A DNA stretch of 6,146 nucleotides from an uncultured Opitutales bacterium. GTDB lineage: Bacteria; Verrucomicrobiota; Verrucomicrobiia; Opitutales; UBA2995. The stretch covers positions 1 through 6,146 of the forward strand of contig CALGUT010000506.1 of assembly GCA_937920335.1 (NCBI GenBank), in the 5' to 3' direction. The notes beneath the pieces were generated by a model. It saw only the letters and a program-made list of their open reading frames with translations, ran no database searches and was not told the origin of the DNA. Each line of letters opens with the position of its first letter. The stretch's first letter is position 1. A program made the translations under genes and the position numbers. Positions 5,353 to 6,146 of this stretch are shown here, piece by piece.

Positions 5353-6146
5353 AACGCTTCTAAACGAGCCCGAAGCGCGTTGGCCTCAACACCCTCAACC
5401 ACCAAGCTATTCGAAAGCGCATTTTCGAACTCGGTCCAATTGAACCAACTCCATACGAGTTCCTTCTCGCGCGTGATTTCGATGATCTGGGGATTATCGG
5501 GGCCCGCGTGACAGTTCCCGATAACGAGATTTCCATTGGGGAGCTCTTGTAATGTGGTCACCCAAGCCAGTGTAACGCCGTCAATTTCGTTTTGCGAAAG
5601 GCGCCACACAATCTCTTTCTCAGGAGTGACTTCCAATACGCCGTGTCCGTTACCGGTAGAAATCAGATAGTTTCCATTGCTTAAAACGATCGCAGAAAAT
5701 GTCTTGGCTCCGTAACTCTCAGGCCCATGACCTTTGGCGGTTTTTTTTCCGAATAAAGGAACGTCAAAGTTCCAAACAACTTCGCCCGCTGAGTTGTACC
5801 TCGCGACCCGTTCCTCTCCTTCATGGCTCACCAGGTAATCACCATTTGAGAGCTTACGAACCAAGCGGGTGTCCCGGTGCGGATGAGGCTCCGCGACCTG
5901 TAATGGAATTTGTGAAATTAGCTTACCATTCGTATCGACTTCCACGATACGACTAATTCCACTTTCAGCGATCATGGTATTTCCGTTCGGCAGTCTCTGA
6001 AATGCATGTATCTCAATTTTCTCCCCGTTATAGCCCTCGGTTTTGCTGCTATCATATTCCCATACTGTGTTACCAGCTAGGTCAATTTCCTGCACTTTCG
6101 TCCATCCGTTATTAACCAGTATATTTCCGCTCTTTAGCAAATGAAG
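5349..6146 (-). CDS. LPNGN-repeat beta-propeller protein (arylsulfotransferase/PQQ-like), 5' end outside window
   Basis: The frame is open to the right edge, so the N-terminus and any signal peptide are missing; 265 residues are visible. A TTG at 6140 lies inside the first visible repeat and is not a credible start. Counting from that TTG, five repeats begin with L-x-(N/S)-G-(N/D) at residues 2, 50, 97, 153 and 200 (LKSGNILV, LPNGNTMI, LSNGDYLV, LSNGNYLI, LPNGNLVI). Each leads to a '(I/V)-x-E-(I/V)-(D/T)...G/K-x-(V/I)-W' type strand. Five visible repeats plus at least one off-window would suit a six- or seven-bladed propeller. Histidines recur near the repeat starts (HAF, PHPHRDTRL, SHEGEE, GHGPESYG, GNGHGV, NCHAGP), and the C-terminal part ITLAWVTTLQELPNGN-like/LSNSLVV is familiar from uncharacterised planctomycete and verrucomicrobial proteins. 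Pfam-type arylsulfotransferase or PQQ-like names are the usual labels; activity is unproven. It converges on the VCBS gene and belongs to a different transcription unit. Confidence 0.88.
   Translation of the reverse strand, partial: LHLLKSGNILVNNGWTKVQEIDLAGNTVWEYDSSKTEGYNGEKIEIHAFQRLPNGNTMIAESGISRIVEVDTNGKLISQIPLQVAEPHPHRDTRLVRKLSNGDYLVSHEGEERVARYNSAGEVVWNFDVPLFGKKTAKGHGPESYGAKTFSAIVLSNGNYLISTGNGHGVLEVTPEKEIVWRLSQNEIDGVTLAWVTTLQELPNGNLVIGNCHAGPDNPQIIEITREKELVWSWFNWTEFENALSNSLVVEGVEANALRARLEAF

Noticed and set aside
1..6146. CRISPR array, tRNA, rRNA, insertion sequence, phage or defence genes
   Set aside because: I looked for regularly spaced direct repeats, cloverleaf-like segments, terminal inverted repeats and transposase or integrase motifs and found none.

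Overview
The window looks like chromosomal DNA from a bacterium of the Planctomycetota–Verrucomicrobiota–Lentisphaerota group, probably a marine or aquatic polysaccharide degrader. This rests on gene content: a formylglycine-type sulfatase, a DUF1961-like protein, a VCBS/FG-GAP calcium-loop propeller, a BamB/PQQ-like propeller, an LPNGN-repeat propeller, and a methyltransferase that appears to carry a signal peptide. Such families occur together in many copies in these genomes. The starts have little or no Shine-Dalgarno sequence, which also fits. No rRNA, marker gene or mobile element is present, so the phylum is inferred, not shown.

Layout: six protein genes fill almost the whole window. 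Five run on the plus strand: (1) the C-terminal 290 residues of a PQQ/BamB-like propeller protein (2-874); (2) a putatively exported class I SAM-dependent methyltransferase (936-1664); (3) a secreted DUF1961-like protein starting at GTG, 11 nt later (1676-2491); a 159-nt intergenic stretch holding a nested inverted repeat; (4) a secreted S1-type sulfatase (2651-4069); (5) 23 nt later, a secreted seven-loop VCBS/FG-GAP propeller (4093-5352). Gene 6 (5349-6146) is on the minus strand, converges on gene 5 with a 4-nt stop-codon overlap, and runs off the right edge. It is an LPNGN-repeat propeller resembling arylsulfotransferase-like and PQQ-like propellers.

Spacing suggests two plus-strand transcription units: genes 1-3 (gaps of 61 and 11 nt) and genes 4-5 (gap of 23 nt), with the 159-nt gap as the likeliest place for a promoter. 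All four genes whose true N-terminus is visible (2-5) encode a probable signal peptide, so the region is mainly an export cassette. The most defensible reading is extracytoplasmic processing of a sulfated or uronate-rich glycan: the sulfatase is the clear enzyme, DUF1961 has a lectin/glucanase-like fold by family knowledge, and the propellers may act in binding or scaffolding. Their cooperation is inferred from position only.

I see no CRISPR array, tRNA, rRNA, insertion sequence, phage gene or defence system. The points most worth a second look are the methyltransferase with a signal peptide, the histidine-rich propeller beside a sulfatase, and the terminator-less convergent overlap.
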